Assembly: GCF_015207265.1 (NCBI RefSeq)
Contig: NZ_JADEXE010000035.1
Location: 1-35,942, forward strand
Length of the DNA stretch: 35,942 bases
Source of the DNA: Nodosilinea sp. LEGE 07298
GTDB lineage: Bacteria; Cyanobacteriota; Cyanobacteriia; Phormidesmidales; Phormidesmidaceae
Reading direction: 5' to 3'
The position numbers and the translations under genes are program-made. The notes below the pieces were generated by a model that saw only the letters and a program-made list of their open reading frames with translations, was not told the origin of the DNA and ran no database searches. Below are positions 1-7,748 of the stretch, piece by piece (position 1 is the first letter of the stretch; the number at the start of each line of letters is the position of its first letter).

Positions 1-120
1 ATTGCCGGTCAGATGTTTGATAACGAATATGACTTGGCCATGACCGTCATTGACGGCATGGAAGCGCGTAGTAAAGCTGGAAATTATCAGCTAGAACGTT
101 TTATGTTTAAATGCGCCTAG
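1..120 (+). CDS. C-terminal fragment of an unidentified protein
   Basis: An open frame runs from the window's first base to a TAG at 118-120 and gives 39 residues ending ...FMFKCA. The start lies outside the window. The tail is acidic and amphipathic with a Cys two residues from the end, and I do not recognise the family. It ends 42 bases before the stop of the convergent minus-strand gene. The reading is supported only by an uninterrupted frame with ordinary codon use, so it could be the last part of almost any cytosolic protein. Confidence 0.45.
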   Translation: MAGQMFDNEYDLAMTVIDGMEARSKAGNYQLERFMFKCA

Positions 121-162
121 CTACTTAATGTCGTGATGAATGGGCATGGTCACCTCGTGCCG

Positions 163-2835
163 TCAGATCAGCAGCATAAAGAATAGAAGACTGAGCCCAG
201 CCATCAGGACTAGATGGGGAAGATTGCTGAGTAGGGAGCGCTGGGTAATGCGCAGGAGCGGATAGGGGCTAAAGACCAGCGCTGACAGCAGCGTCACCCC
301 CTGAAGAAACTGCGCCACATCGGCACTCCAGGTAAGGGTGGGCAAACCCGCCCCGCTGTAGCCCAGGGTGCGGGCTAGAACGGGGAGAATCTGACCAGCC
401 TCAGTCATGGCGGCAGGAATGTAGTGGGCCAGGTTGGCCGCCAGGGTAAAGGGCAGATAGGCATAGATGACCGTGAGATAGGCAGGCTGAGCCGGATCAA
501 GGCGGCGGGCGATCGCGTGGGTTAAGTACGTTAGCCCCGCCGGAATACTCAGGAGAGCCAGGGCGATCGGGGTACTGATTCCCAGGTGGCCAGCATCCAT
601 CGCCACACCGCTGAACCCTAGCCACCCTAAAATTTGCTGGCTGTGGTGCATGAACACGCCCCCCAGTAGGAGCAGGAGCAGCGCCGCTTCGGCCCCATTG
701 CCCTGATGGTTGTCCAACAGGTCCGAGGCGGGGAAGCGCAGGTTGAGTTGCACCGAACGATGGGGGCACGCCTTGAGGCAGGTCATGCACAGTACACAGT
801 CGCGGTTATCTGGCAGCTGCGCCGGGTGCGAATAGAGCGGACAGCCCCCGGTCGCCTGCCCTTCGGTGGGCAGGGCATCGGCAAAGGTGACGGGGGTCGC
901 ATCACTGCCCTTGTAACAACCAAAGGTGCTGCACTGGCTACCGCACACCTGCTGGGTCGATCGCAGCTCTACCATGGAGAGCTTGGCAAACATGCCGTTC
1001 ATGCCGCCGATGGGGCAGAGGTAGCGGCACCACAGCCGCCGCTCGTAGATCAGGCTAAAAATCACGGCCCCTGCGGTAATCGCCAGCAGTAGCCAGGCCG
1101 AAAGATAGGCGTGGTGAGGCAAGTCCCACAGCTTCTCCCAGAGATAAATCACCACAAAGCCGCCAAAGAGCACCCACGCTCCCCAGCGGTTGAGCCACCG
1201 AGTCGGCCAGGGGAGCTGCTGGCGAGGAAACAGCCAGAGGGAGAACCGGCGCAGCCATTCCGCCGTAATCATAAAGGGACAGACGGCACACCACAGCCGC
1301 CCAATAAAGGCAAACAGCAGCAGATAACCGGGCCACCACCAGGCCCAAAAGAAATTGAGCGTGACGCTGCTGTCTCGGGTCTGCGGCCCCAGGAACCCGG
1401 CCAAGGTGACGGGCACAAACACCGCCATCATCACGATCCATAGTCCTTCGGGGTACCAGCGGCTGAGCAAGATTCGCCGCAGCCAGGGCAACTGGGTCAG
1501 CAAATCGACCCGGAAGGCATTTTTGGCCGACTGCACCGACCACAGCGCCTGCTCGGGAATCACCGTCTGGCCAGGGGGCGTCATGATCACCGCCCGATGC
1601 AAAATCTCCGCTAGTTCGCCTAGGTTGCCGGGATAATCGTAGCTAATCAGACGGCGCAGATCGGCCTGGTCGAGGCTTAGCGGGGGGCGGCTTTGCTCCT
1701 GGCAAAAGCGGGCCAGAAAAAATTGGGCAAAGTCGGGAATGTCGGCCTTGCGCTGAGGCAGGCTGAACAGCTTGATGGCAACAGCCTTTACCCCTGGTAG
1801 CACCAGCTTTTCAGGAGATGCCAATATTAAGCGCACCCAAGACTGGACTGCTTTAGGGGGTTCACTAGACGCGGCATTGAGCAGAATAGTCCTGGTGTTG
1901 CAGTAGTGAGCTAGGCGATCGCGATCTTCTCCACTGAGCACCTGAAGATTGCTCAGTAGCAACGTCCCTCGCTCCAGCAGTTCGATCAGCCCCGGTGCGC
2001 TACCGAGTCGGCCAAAAAGGAGGTCGGTATCCAGGCTACCGTCCCCTGTGCGAGGGAGTTGAGCGCAATCTAGCTTCGCAAAAGGTTGGTCGGCCAGGCC
2101 AGAGCGGCTGTGGATCAGACCGGCTAAAAAGATCTTGCCGGTGCCCGGTGGCCCCTGCAGGATGACGGGTTGGATCGTCGCGGTAGCCTGATCAACGCTG
2201 TCCTTCAGCTTCTGGCTGAACTTGCTGCTGCCGAGGATTGCTTCTCCAGTGGGCACCGCATGGATGTAATCTCGCAACCCCTGAATGCGGCGTTGTTCTT
2301 GGGCAATGCGGGCACTAAAAGCATTGAGATCCTGAGCCAGCAGGCCATTAAACAAATGCTCAATTTCGGCATACTGCTGCATCAACTGTCGAAACTGAGC
2401 TTGGGGCAAAAACCACAGCTCACAGGCCGTCAGGGCGATCGCCTGGGTCTGGTGCTGGCCGCGATCGCCCTGGGCCATCAGCGACACATAGCCAAACAAA
2501 TCCCCAGCACTGCGCTGGCGAATCAGCGATTTACCAATGGGGGAGAGCCGATAAATCTCCACCGCTCCCCATTTGAGGATGTAGAGCCCCGTGGCGGGAT
2601 GGCCTTCCTGGTAGATCAGGGTTTGAGCTTCTGCGCGAAAGGGATGCAGGGCCTGGGCGATCGCCGCCAGAGCCTCGGCAGGTAACTGCCCCCACAGGCG
2701 ATGGAAACTGAGCCAGGTTTGGCAATCTGCAATCTCCTCAGCACTCTGAACCTTGCCTGCGATCAGTGGCAAGGTCTCATCTGAGCTGGTCGGCTCAGGC
2801 TGAAATGGGTTTTGGGAATCTGTTTCACAATCCAT
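163..2835 (-). CDS. Cyclic-nucleotide-binding / degenerate sigma-54-type ATPase / membrane polyferredoxin fusion
   Basis: An 890-residue three-part protein. Residues about 42-155 form a Crp-like cyclic-nucleotide-binding fold. Residues about 198-430 resemble the AAA+ domain of NtrC-type activators, with a Walker A GPPGTGK (228-234) and the C-terminal YPGNLGEL signature (401-408). The GAFTGA loop that contacts sigma-54 is absent after LLFG (272-275), and the Walker B position reads LLLSNLQ with no Asp-Glu. From about 463 the protein is a NapH/NosR-like membrane part: helices, two CxxxCP-type pairs (C516/C519 and C603/C607), extra cysteines at 631, 635, 640 and 665, a 4Fe-4S motif C680-x2-C683-x2-C686-x3-C690-P, then further helices to the end. 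I infer a membrane redox sensor or electron-transfer protein whose ATPase domain is structural rather than a transcription activator. The ATG at 2835 gives the full N-terminus. Confidence 0.85.
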   Translation of the reverse strand: MDCETDSQNPFQPEPTSSDETLPLIAGKVQSAEEIADCQTWLSFHRLWGQLPAEALAAIAQALHPFRAEAQTLIYQEGHPATGLYILKWGAVEIYRLSPIGKSLIRQRSAGDLFGYVSLMAQGDRGQHQTQAIALTACELWFLPQAQFRQLMQQYAEIEHLFNGLLAQDLNAFSARIAQEQRRIQGLRDYIHAVPTGEAILGSSKFSQKLKDSVDQATATIQPVILQGPPGTGKIFLAGLIHSRSGLADQPFAKLDCAQLPRTGDGSLDTDLLFGRLGSAPGLIELLERGTLLLSNLQVLSGEDRDRLAHYCNTRTILLNAASSEPPKAVQSWVRLILASPEKLVLPGVKAVAIKLFSLPQRKADIPDFAQFFLARFCQEQSRPPLSLDQADLRRLISYDYPGNLGELAEILHRAVIMTPPGQTVIPEQALWSVQSAKNAFRVDLLTQLPWLRRILLSRWYPEGLWIVMMAVFVPVTLAGFLGPQTRDSSVTLNFFWAWWWPGYLLLFAFIGRLWCAVCPFMITAEWLRRFSLWLFPRQQLPWPTRWLNRWGAWVLFGGFVVIYLWEKLWDLPHHAYLSAWLLLAITAGAVIFSLIYERRLWCRYLCPIGGMNGMFAKLSMVELRSTQQVCGSQCSTFGCYKGSDATPVTFADALPTEGQATGGCPLYSHPAQLPDNRDCVLCMTCLKACPHRSVQLNLRFPASDLLDNHQGNGAEAALLLLLLGGVFMHHSQQILGWLGFSGVAMDAGHLGISTPIALALLSIPAGLTYLTHAIARRLDPAQPAYLTVIYAYLPFTLAANLAHYIPAAMTEAGQILPVLARTLGYSGAGLPTLTWSADVAQFLQGVTLLSALVFSPYPLLRITQRSLLSNLPHLVLMAGLSLLFFMLLI

Positions 2836-3065
2836 AGTGCCAACTTCGGCTGCCTCAATGCGGCCAGGATCGACATCTCCCTACCGCTATATCCCCACTG
2901 GCTCAGCCATAGTCTATTTTCTCTCTTGTCTACTTATGCCGCGCTAGCCTCAACATAAAAGACAACATTTAGCCCCAATTTCCCGCGATTCTGGCAGTTT
3001 ATGAGCTGTCCGGAACTCTACCAAGTTAGTCAATGGGGGCTTTGCTGTAGGTGTAAGTTGGACGA
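2836..3065. other. Intergenic gap between the rhodanese gene and the fusion gene
   Basis: This 230-base gap between two genes on the same (minus) strand should hold the promoter of the 890-residue fusion protein. I see AT-rich stretches around 2915-2975 but no convincing -35/-10 pair and no strong hairpin. One half-site TATGAG occurs near 3000 without its partner, so I do not call an operator here. Confidence 0.3.
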
Positions 3066-3593
3066 TTACTTGGCAATCCTTTCCCCAGCCTTTTTCCACC
3101 CGGCAAAGCTAGGCGGAAAACCCTGGACATTGTCGTAGCCCAGCAGGTGAAGACTCACCACGCCCATGGCCGAGCGATAGCCCGAGGAGCAGTAGAGTAC
3201 CACGGGGCGATCGCGCTCAATTTCATCGAGGTGCTGGGCCAAGGTGCGCAGCGGCATGTTGATCGCCCCAGGGATGTGGCCGGCCCCGTACTCCGCCGGT
3301 TCGCGCACATCCACCAGGAGGGCTTTGGAGTTGGCCTGCAAGCGCTTTAGCCCCGCCACATCGTCGATCTTGTAGTAGCCAGCGGGTATGGCGGTCAGGG
3401 TGCGATCGACTGCCGCCTTGAGGTCAAGAGATGCGTCAGAAACTGAAGGTTCGACCACCTGAGCGATCGCCCTTGGGCCGGTCAGGGGTGCTGCTATAGC
3501 GAGGTTGTGCCCTACCCCCAGCAGCAGAGAGACTGACAGAAAAAATTCGAGAAATAGACTTTGAAAAACTCGATTTAGTTGCTTGAACACCAT
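3066..3593 (-). CDS. Exported single-domain rhodanese
   Basis: A 175-residue protein with a hydrophobic N-terminus (about 10-35, ending near AIAAP) that looks like a signal peptide or anchor, followed by one rhodanese domain (about 75-172). The domain shows LLVDVREPAEYGAGHIPGAINMP and the active-site loop C135-SSGYRS. Single-domain rhodaneses carry sulfane sulfur as a persulfide on the catalytic Cys. The envelope location suggests work on periplasmic or lumenal sulfur species. It starts 37 bases after the stop of the permease gene on the same strand and is probably the last gene of the merR operon. The sulfur donor and acceptor cannot be read from the sequence. Confidence 0.9.
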   Translation of the reverse strand: MVFKQLNRVFQSLFLEFFLSVSLLLGVGHNLAIAAPLTGPRAIAQVVEPSVSDASLDLKAAVDRTLTAIPAGYYKIDDVAGLKRLQANSKALLVDVREPAEYGAGHIPGAINMPLRTLAQHLDEIERDRPVVLYCSSGYRSAMGVVSLHLLGYDNVQGFPPSFAGWKKAGERIAK

Positions 3594-3630
3594 AATTTTT
3601 CCTACCTATACAAGCCTGTCAAACCAATGC

Positions 3631-4947
3631 TCATCCCCAAATTGCACCAAAGAATATGCCGGAGATTGTCGCCATCACCACCACCAAAGCCACAAACACG
3701 GCGGTCTTTTTGGTACCCATAATGCTGCGAATCACCAGCATATTCGGCAGCGACAGGGCTGGCCCCGCCAGCAGCAGCGATAGCGCTGGCCCCTGCCCCA
3801 TGCCATTGCCAATCAGCCCCTGCAAAATCGGCACCTCGGTCAAAGTGGCAAAATACATAAACGCCCCCGCCAGCGCCGCAAAGAAATTGGAGAACATCGA
3901 ATTGCCGCCCACCGCCCAGACAATCCACTGGGAGGGAATCAGCGCTTCATGGCCGGGACGACCGAGCAAAGCCCCCGCCACCACTACGCCAAAAAAGAGC
4001 AGCGGCAAAATTTGCTTGGCATAGTCCCAGGAGGTCTCAAACCATTCGCCAGCCTCGTCTTTGTTGGTGCTGGTCAGCCACGAAAGGCCAATCACCCCTG
4101 CCGCAAAGGCAATCATCGGCTGGGCGGCAAACTGAAAAGCCAGCACGGCGGTGACGCTAGTAACGAGCACAACCTTGCCCACAGTCAGCTCAAACCAATG
4201 CACTAGAATGACTGCCAGGGCAATACCCAAGGCTCCAGTAATCCACCATTTGGCAGCGTAGATGGCGGCCCAGGTGCCCACCATCTCAGCGGGTTTAGCC
4301 CAGTTGGCGAATACCAAAATACCCACCATCACCCCGAAGAACAGGGCGTTTTGCCACAGCGGGCGGGCCACCTCCGGCTCGGGCAATCCGGCCTGGGCTT
4401 CAATCTTCTCCAGCTCCTCCTTGCGGAAAATAAAGGCCATCAGCAGCCCAATCACCACGCTAAAGAGAATCGCCCCAATGGCCCGAGCGATGCCCAACTG
4501 TAGGCCCAAAACCCGCGCCGTGAGAATAATCGCCAGCACGTTGATCGCTGGGCCAGAGTAGAGAAAGGCCGTCGCTGGTCCCAGGCCCGCCCCCATGCGA
4601 TAAATGCCCGCAAATAGGGGCAGCACAGTGCAAGAACACACCGCCAGAATGGTGCCCGACACCGAGGCCACACTGTAGGCGAGCACTTTGTTCGCGTTGG
4701 CCCCCAGGTATTTCATCACCGAGTCTTGGGAGATGAAAACTGCGATCGCGCCGGCAATAAAGAATGCTGGAATCAGGCACAGCAACACATGCTCCTGGGC
4801 ATACCAGCGCACCAAATAGAGTGATTCAAAGACGGCATTGCGCAACCGCTCAGAGGTTTGAATCGCCTCCACCGGCAGATAAAAGCACACCAGAAACCCC
4901 GCCACAATCCACAGCAGCGGTTTCCATTCCGACTTCCAAAAATGCAT
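3631..4947 (-). CDS. ArsP/YraQ-type membrane permease (DUF318 family)
   Basis: A 438-residue integral membrane protein with about ten hydrophobic segments in two halves and a charged central loop (EELEKIEAQ, around 175-185). The first half has the family signature with paired cysteines C104-S-C106 followed by TVLPLFAGIYRMGAGLGPATAFLYSGPAIN. The second half has the pseudo-repeat ILQGLIGNGMGQGPALSLLLAGPALS. Characterised relatives (ArsP) export trivalent organoarsenicals through such cysteines; the substrate here is unproven. The ATG at 4947 follows an excellent AGGAGG seven bases upstream. It lies between a CxxC thioredoxin-like gene and a rhodanese gene, under a MerR promoter, which suggests thiol-reactive metal(loid) or sulfur export. 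Confidence 0.88.
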   Translation of the reverse strand: MHFWKSEWKPLLWIVAGFLVCFYLPVEAIQTSERLRNAVFESLYLVRWYAQEHVLLCLIPAFFIAGAIAVFISQDSVMKYLGANANKVLAYSVASVSGTILAVCSCTVLPLFAGIYRMGAGLGPATAFLYSGPAINVLAIILTARVLGLQLGIARAIGAILFSVVIGLLMAFIFRKEELEKIEAQAGLPEPEVARPLWQNALFFGVMVGILVFANWAKPAEMVGTWAAIYAAKWWITGALGIALAVILVHWFELTVGKVVLVTSVTAVLAFQFAAQPMIAFAAGVIGLSWLTSTNKDEAGEWFETSWDYAKQILPLLFFGVVVAGALLGRPGHEALIPSQWIVWAVGGNSMFSNFFAALAGAFMYFATLTEVPILQGLIGNGMGQGPALSLLLAGPALSLPNMLVIRSIMGTKKTAVFVALVVVMATISGIFFGAIWG

Positions 4948-5016
4948 AAACTACCCTCCTCTCCGATGCGATCGGGGAGATGTAATGGGAATAAAACTAA
5001 GCCGTCATGCCCGGTC

Positions 5017-5082
5017 AGACCTCCGAGTTCTTTATTGCTAACCTAGGATGCCTTTGCATCCCCGAAAAGAACTCAGAGGTCT
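5017..5082. promoter_or_regulatory. Nested stem-loop between the thioredoxin-like and permease genes
   Basis: Two 16-base arms, AGACCTCCGAGTTCTT (5017-5032) and AAGAACTCAGAGGTCT (5067-5082), pair with one mismatch. The 34-base loop contains a second perfect hairpin, GGATGC (5046-5051) / GCATCC (5056-5061), with a four-base loop. No clear T-run follows in the direction of transcription. It fills most of the 149-base gap between two operon genes, so an attenuator, mRNA processing site or partial terminator is possible. A miniature repeat insertion is an alternative. Confidence 0.6.
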
Positions 5083-5096
5083 AGTGCCCAGGTATC

Positions 5097-5339
5097 CTAG
5101 ACGGGCAAGAGAGCCGCAATGTCAGCGGGTTCTAGCACCTTGCCCTGGCTCAACACTTTGCCATCGACCACCAGGGCTGGGGTTTTCATCACCCCGCGTT
5201 TGACAATTTCCATCGTGTCGGTGATGTGGGCCACGTCAGCATCTAGGTGGCGGGTGGCGATCGCCGTTTTCGCGTTGGCCTCTAGCTGGTGGCATTTTTT
5301 GCAGCCGGTGCCCAAAATCTCAACCTTAAGTGTCGTCAT
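5097..5339 (-). CDS. Small CxxC thioredoxin-like protein (redox-active disulfide protein 2 family)
   Basis: About 80 residues with the core LKVEILGTGCKKCHQLEANAKTAI and TPALVVDGKVLSQGKVL, a minimal thioredoxin fold of the TM0996/MTH895 family. The redox pair is C-K-K-C at residues 13 and 16 counted from the chosen start. An in-frame ATG three codons upstream (5348) touches the AAGG at 5349-5352, whereas the ATG at 5339 sits nine bases from it, so I prefer 5339. Such proteins often sit next to DUF318 permeases and may carry thiol-bound metal(loid) or supply reducing power, but this is context-based. It lies 39 bases after merR and 149 bases before the permease gene. Confidence 0.85.
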   Translation of the reverse strand: MTTLKVEILGTGCKKCHQLEANAKTAIATRHLDADVAHITDTMEIVKRGVMKTPALVVDGKVLSQGKVLEPADIAALLPV

Positions 5340-5378
5340 CGTTGTCATCCTTGTTTGAAGCGGTAGGGTATGGAACGG

Positions 5379-5795
5379 TTATGCCGAAGCCGTGATCGGG
5401 TTGGTGTCAAACACCACGCACTGCTGCCCCGGCTGCGCGGCGGCGGTACCCGCCTGACACTGGTCAAGCAAGGGCGCTAACTGGGCACGCAGGGTTTGCA
5501 GCTTTGCGATGGTTTCGTCAATGTGCTCGACCTTTTTGAGCAGGCGGCTGTGGACCTGTTGGCATGAAAGCTGCTGCCCATCTTGCAGGGCCAGCAGGTC
5601 TTTAATGTCATCCAGGCTGAGCCCCAGGGCTTTGGCTTGGGTAATAAAGGTCAGGCGATCGAGGGCGGGCTGGTCATAGAGGCGATAGCCCGCCGCCGTG
5701 CGCTGGGGGCTGGGCATCAGCCCAATGCGCTCGTAGAAATAGAGCGTTTGCGGGTTTAGCCCTAATCGTTGCGAGACTTCACCGACTTGGAACAT
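5379..5795 (-). CDS. MerR-family metal(loid)/thiol-stress regulator
   Basis: A 138-residue MerR protein: winged HTH FQVGEVSQRLGLNPQTLYFYERIGLMP (2-28), the wing RTAAGYRLYD, a dimerisation coiled coil (about 79-110), and cysteines at 78, 113 and 126. The cysteine layout resembles the ligands of MerR/ZntR-type metal sensors, so a soft metal, arsenical or reactive sulfur signal is likely; the ligand cannot be fixed. A longer frame extends to 5858, but that would place the start inside the promoter's -35 box, so the ATG at 5795 is preferred. It heads the merR - thioredoxin-like - permease - rhodanese operon and should regulate its own promoter. Confidence 0.9.
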   Translation of the reverse strand: MFQVGEVSQRLGLNPQTLYFYERIGLMPSPQRTAAGYRLYDQPALDRLTFITQAKALGLSLDDIKDLLALQDGQQLSCQQVHSRLLKKVEHIDETIAKLQTLRAQLAPLLDQCQAGTAAAQPGQQCVVFDTNPITASA

Positions 5796-5826
5796 CGCCC
5801 TGGCTCCACTACATTGACCTGGTCGA

Positions 5827-5858
5827 ATCTTACTGCTTATACCCAGGTATAAGGTCAA
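5827..5858 (-). promoter_or_regulatory. MerR-type promoter with operator in a 20-base spacer
   Basis: Read on the minus strand: -35 TTGACC (5858-5853), a 20-base spacer, and -10 TAAGAT (5832-5827). The spacer is largely filled by a perfect dyad, CTTATACC-N2-GGTATAAG (5836-5853). An over-long spacer with a dyad between the boxes is the hallmark of MerR-controlled promoters, which are untwisted by the activated regulator. Transcription would begin about 25 bases before the ATG at 5795. The -35 box lies just past the stop of the upstream DUF3122 gene. Confidence 0.8.
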
Positions 5859-5861
5859 GGG

Positions 5862-6386
5862 TTAAGTCTGACTGGCCACCGTTTGCCATTCTGCAATCAG
5901 GGCCGAGGGCACCTTCAGGACAATGGTATCGCCGTCCATCGTGGGCAGGGTCAACCGGAGCGGGATCTCGGCCTGGAGTTGGGGCAAGATCGGCTGCAAG
6001 TCGTACTGGCCAACATTGGGTTCTGGGGCAGCTGCATCGGTAAAGATTTGGCCGGAGTCATCCGCCGCCGTCAGGGTTTTACCGAGGGAATCGGTCAGGG
6101 TCAGGGGTTGGCTGCGGTCAATCGCCGCTACGCCGGGAAAGCCCACCAGGCGCAGAGCAACGCTGGTACTGCCGTCGGAGAGAATGCGTTTGAAGGCGAT
6201 CGCCTGCCAGCTATTCCCATGCTGATCTTTCAAGGTTTGCCGCGACTGATAGACCACCTGCCCTGGGGCTTCCTCCAGTTGGCGAATCGCCGCCGCTGCG
6301 CTGGGAGGGTTGAAGAGTCCTAATCCGAGCCAGATTCCGAGGATTAAGGCTGCCAACCATAACAACCAGGAAAACGCTTTTTTCAT
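5862..6386 (-). CDS. DUF3122 family membrane-anchored protein
   Basis: A 174-residue protein with an N-terminal hydrophobic segment (about 5-27, LLWLAALILGIWLGLGLF) serving as signal or anchor, then a soluble domain beginning IRQLEEAPGQVVYQSRQTLKDQHGNSWQAIAFKR, which is typical of DUF3122. That family is largely cyanobacterial and has no established function that I know of. No cysteines or obvious catalytic residues are seen. An AGGGTG lies upstream of the ATG. It starts 26 bases after the channel gene's stop and ends next to the merR promoter, so it may be the last gene of the upstream operon rather than part of the merR operon. Confidence 0.8.
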   Translation of the reverse strand: MKKAFSWLLWLAALILGIWLGLGLFNPPSAAAAIRQLEEAPGQVVYQSRQTLKDQHGNSWQAIAFKRILSDGSTSVALRLVGFPGVAAIDRSQPLTLTDSLGKTLTAADDSGQIFTDAAAPEPNVGQYDLQPILPQLQAEIPLRLTLPTMDGDTIVLKVPSALIAEWQTVASQT

Positions 6387-6412
6387 AAAACACCCTATTG
6401 ATGGGCCTTACA

Positions 6413-7333
6413 TTAAGAACTGGCGACTACGTCGTGAAAATGACTAAAGTCAATGTAGCGATCGCCCCCTTGGATCTCATGGATGATATCGATGAAGCGA
6501 TGATCCCAGAGGATGTCGTGGGCCTGGTAAACATGGCGGGCATGCACCGCCTGGGTTACGGTTTCATCAATGCCGCTGAGAGACACAATCATTTGTGCCC
6601 TGAGCTGAGCTAACGATTCGGTGGTTTGCTGCCACAACGGGCTGTCAGCATCAATCGGATGAATGGCCGTCCAGGTCAGCGGGAAGCTCGGTGTTTCGCC
6701 TCGCAACAGATTCAAGGGATACAGGCGTCGCATCACCTGACCTTCCAGGCTAACTTCATCCCTCAGCAGATAGACCCGCATTTGCGCCTCTATCACCGGG
6801 TTTCCCCGCTGGTTGGCCGACCGAAACATCAGGGCTGGAACACCGTTATAGGGGGTAACTACCACTACCCGACTAAACAGAATCCGGGCAGTCGATTGGG
6901 CAAACCGAGTAAACACCAGCCCGGTGACCACGGCGAGCCCCAGTAACCCCACCAGGGCTTCAACGGTGACCACCGCATTGGCATACAGGGTTTGGGGGTA
7001 CATGGCCCCGTAACCAATGGAGGCCAGGGTTTGCACACTAAAAAAGAAGGCATCCCAAAACGATCCGGGCTGAGCCTGGGCAATGCCATCGCCCCCCGCC
7101 AAATAAGCCAGGGCAAACAGGGCATTTAAGAGGCCATAGACCAGCACCATCAGCAGGAAAAACCCCGGCCAGGGAATGGTCAGCAGCAGGTGGTATGGAT
7201 CGCGCCAGTAGGAGTGCCAAGCGCCAGCATTGGACAATTGCAAAACTCCTTGGGGAACCAGTCCTCGCCGCGAGTAGGGCGATTGTCCACGGTGTGAAAG
7301 TTGCACGGCGATGTCTATCCCCCAGGAAATCAA
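6413..7333 (-). CDS. KirBac-like inward-rectifier potassium channel
   Basis: Up to 306 residues: a slide-helix region with DPYHLLLTIPWPGFFLLMVLVYGLLNALFALAYL (45-78), a pore helix, the filter LASIGYG (103-109), a second membrane helix (about 120-142), and a cytoplasmic beta-rich domain beginning RVVVVTPYNGVPALMFRSANQRGN. This is the bacterial Kir architecture. The filter reads S-I-G-Y-G where T-V/I-G-Y-G is usual, and the residue after GYG is Ala rather than the common Asp. The frame begins at a TTG three bases after the rhodanese stop. A GTG nine codons in (7306), with GGGGGA about 11 bases upstream, is an equally plausible start. Location beside rhodanese and Rieske genes suggests co-expression in stress. 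Confidence 0.85.
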   Translation of the reverse strand: MISWGIDIAVQLSHRGQSPYSRRGLVPQGVLQLSNAGAWHSYWRDPYHLLLTIPWPGFFLLMVLVYGLLNALFALAYLAGGDGIAQAQPGSFWDAFFFSVQTLASIGYGAMYPQTLYANAVVTVEALVGLLGLAVVTGLVFTRFAQSTARILFSRVVVVTPYNGVPALMFRSANQRGNPVIEAQMRVYLLRDEVSLEGQVMRRLYPLNLLRGETPSFPLTWTAIHPIDADSPLWQQTTESLAQLRAQMIVSLSGIDETVTQAVHARHVYQAHDILWDHRFIDIIHEIQGGDRYIDFSHFHDVVASS

Positions 7334-7336
7334 AGG

Positions 7337-7717
7337 TTAACCCGCTTGGGCCTTCGCCGCGATCGCCAAACCCAAGCGACGCCATTCGACCATGCCGCCG
7401 GTCACGTTATAAATCGCTGTGAAGCCCAATTTCACCAGTTGCTGAGCGGCAATGGGGCTACGGTGGGCGGTTAAGCAAACCACCGCAATGGGCTGATCCG
7501 GCGGCAGGTCTCGAAACCATGGCGGTAAAACCCAGCGCGCTATCCCCAAGCCCAGCAGCAGGCGCGGTAGGCTCAGATTCCTGGCTCCTGGGGCGTGGCC
7601 AGTGCGGTACTCAAGCCCGCTGCGAACATCGATCAGCAGGGGTGTATTTGGCAACTGGACTAGCTCTGTGGGGGAGAGATTGACCACAGTTTGGTCTAAG
7701 GGAGATGGGATAGGCAT
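7337..7717 (-). CDS. Single-domain rhodanese, cytosolic
   Basis: About 126 residues from the ATG at 7717: VNLSPTELVQLPNTPLLIDVRSGLEYRTGHAPGARNLSLPR, a short hydrophobic insert (LLLGLGIARWVLPPW), then the active loop C-LTAHRS (Cys 81 from this start) and GFTAIYNVTGGMVEWRRLG. The frame is open further upstream to 7801, but that would overlap the NifX-like gene by 53 bases and adds unconserved-looking sequence. No secretion signal is evident, so this is probably the cytosolic counterpart of the exported rhodanese at 3066-3593. The channel gene follows after only three bases, so the two are surely co-transcribed. Confidence 0.85.
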   Translation of the reverse strand: MPIPSPLDQTVVNLSPTELVQLPNTPLLIDVRSGLEYRTGHAPGARNLSLPRLLLGLGIARWVLPPWFRDLPPDQPIAVVCLTAHRSPIAAQQLVKLGFTAIYNVTGGMVEWRRLGLAIAAKAQAG

Positions 7718-7748
7718 AGAAATAGGGTCGAGGGAAATAGGCTGGACG

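Noticed and set aside
509-516. GCGATCGC palindromes here and at many other places in the window
   Set aside because: These are the well-known HIP1 sites of cyanobacteria; useful for taxonomy but not local regulatory elements.
1055-1543. Long overlapping minus-strand and plus-strand frames inside the large genes
   Set aside because: They are shadow frames in GC-rich coding DNA, lack family resemblance and overlap well-supported genes.
2995-3010. TATGAG half-site upstream of the 890-residue fusion gene as a third Crp/Fnr operator
   Set aside because: The second half (CTCATA) is missing and there is no GGCAGAGTA at the right distance.
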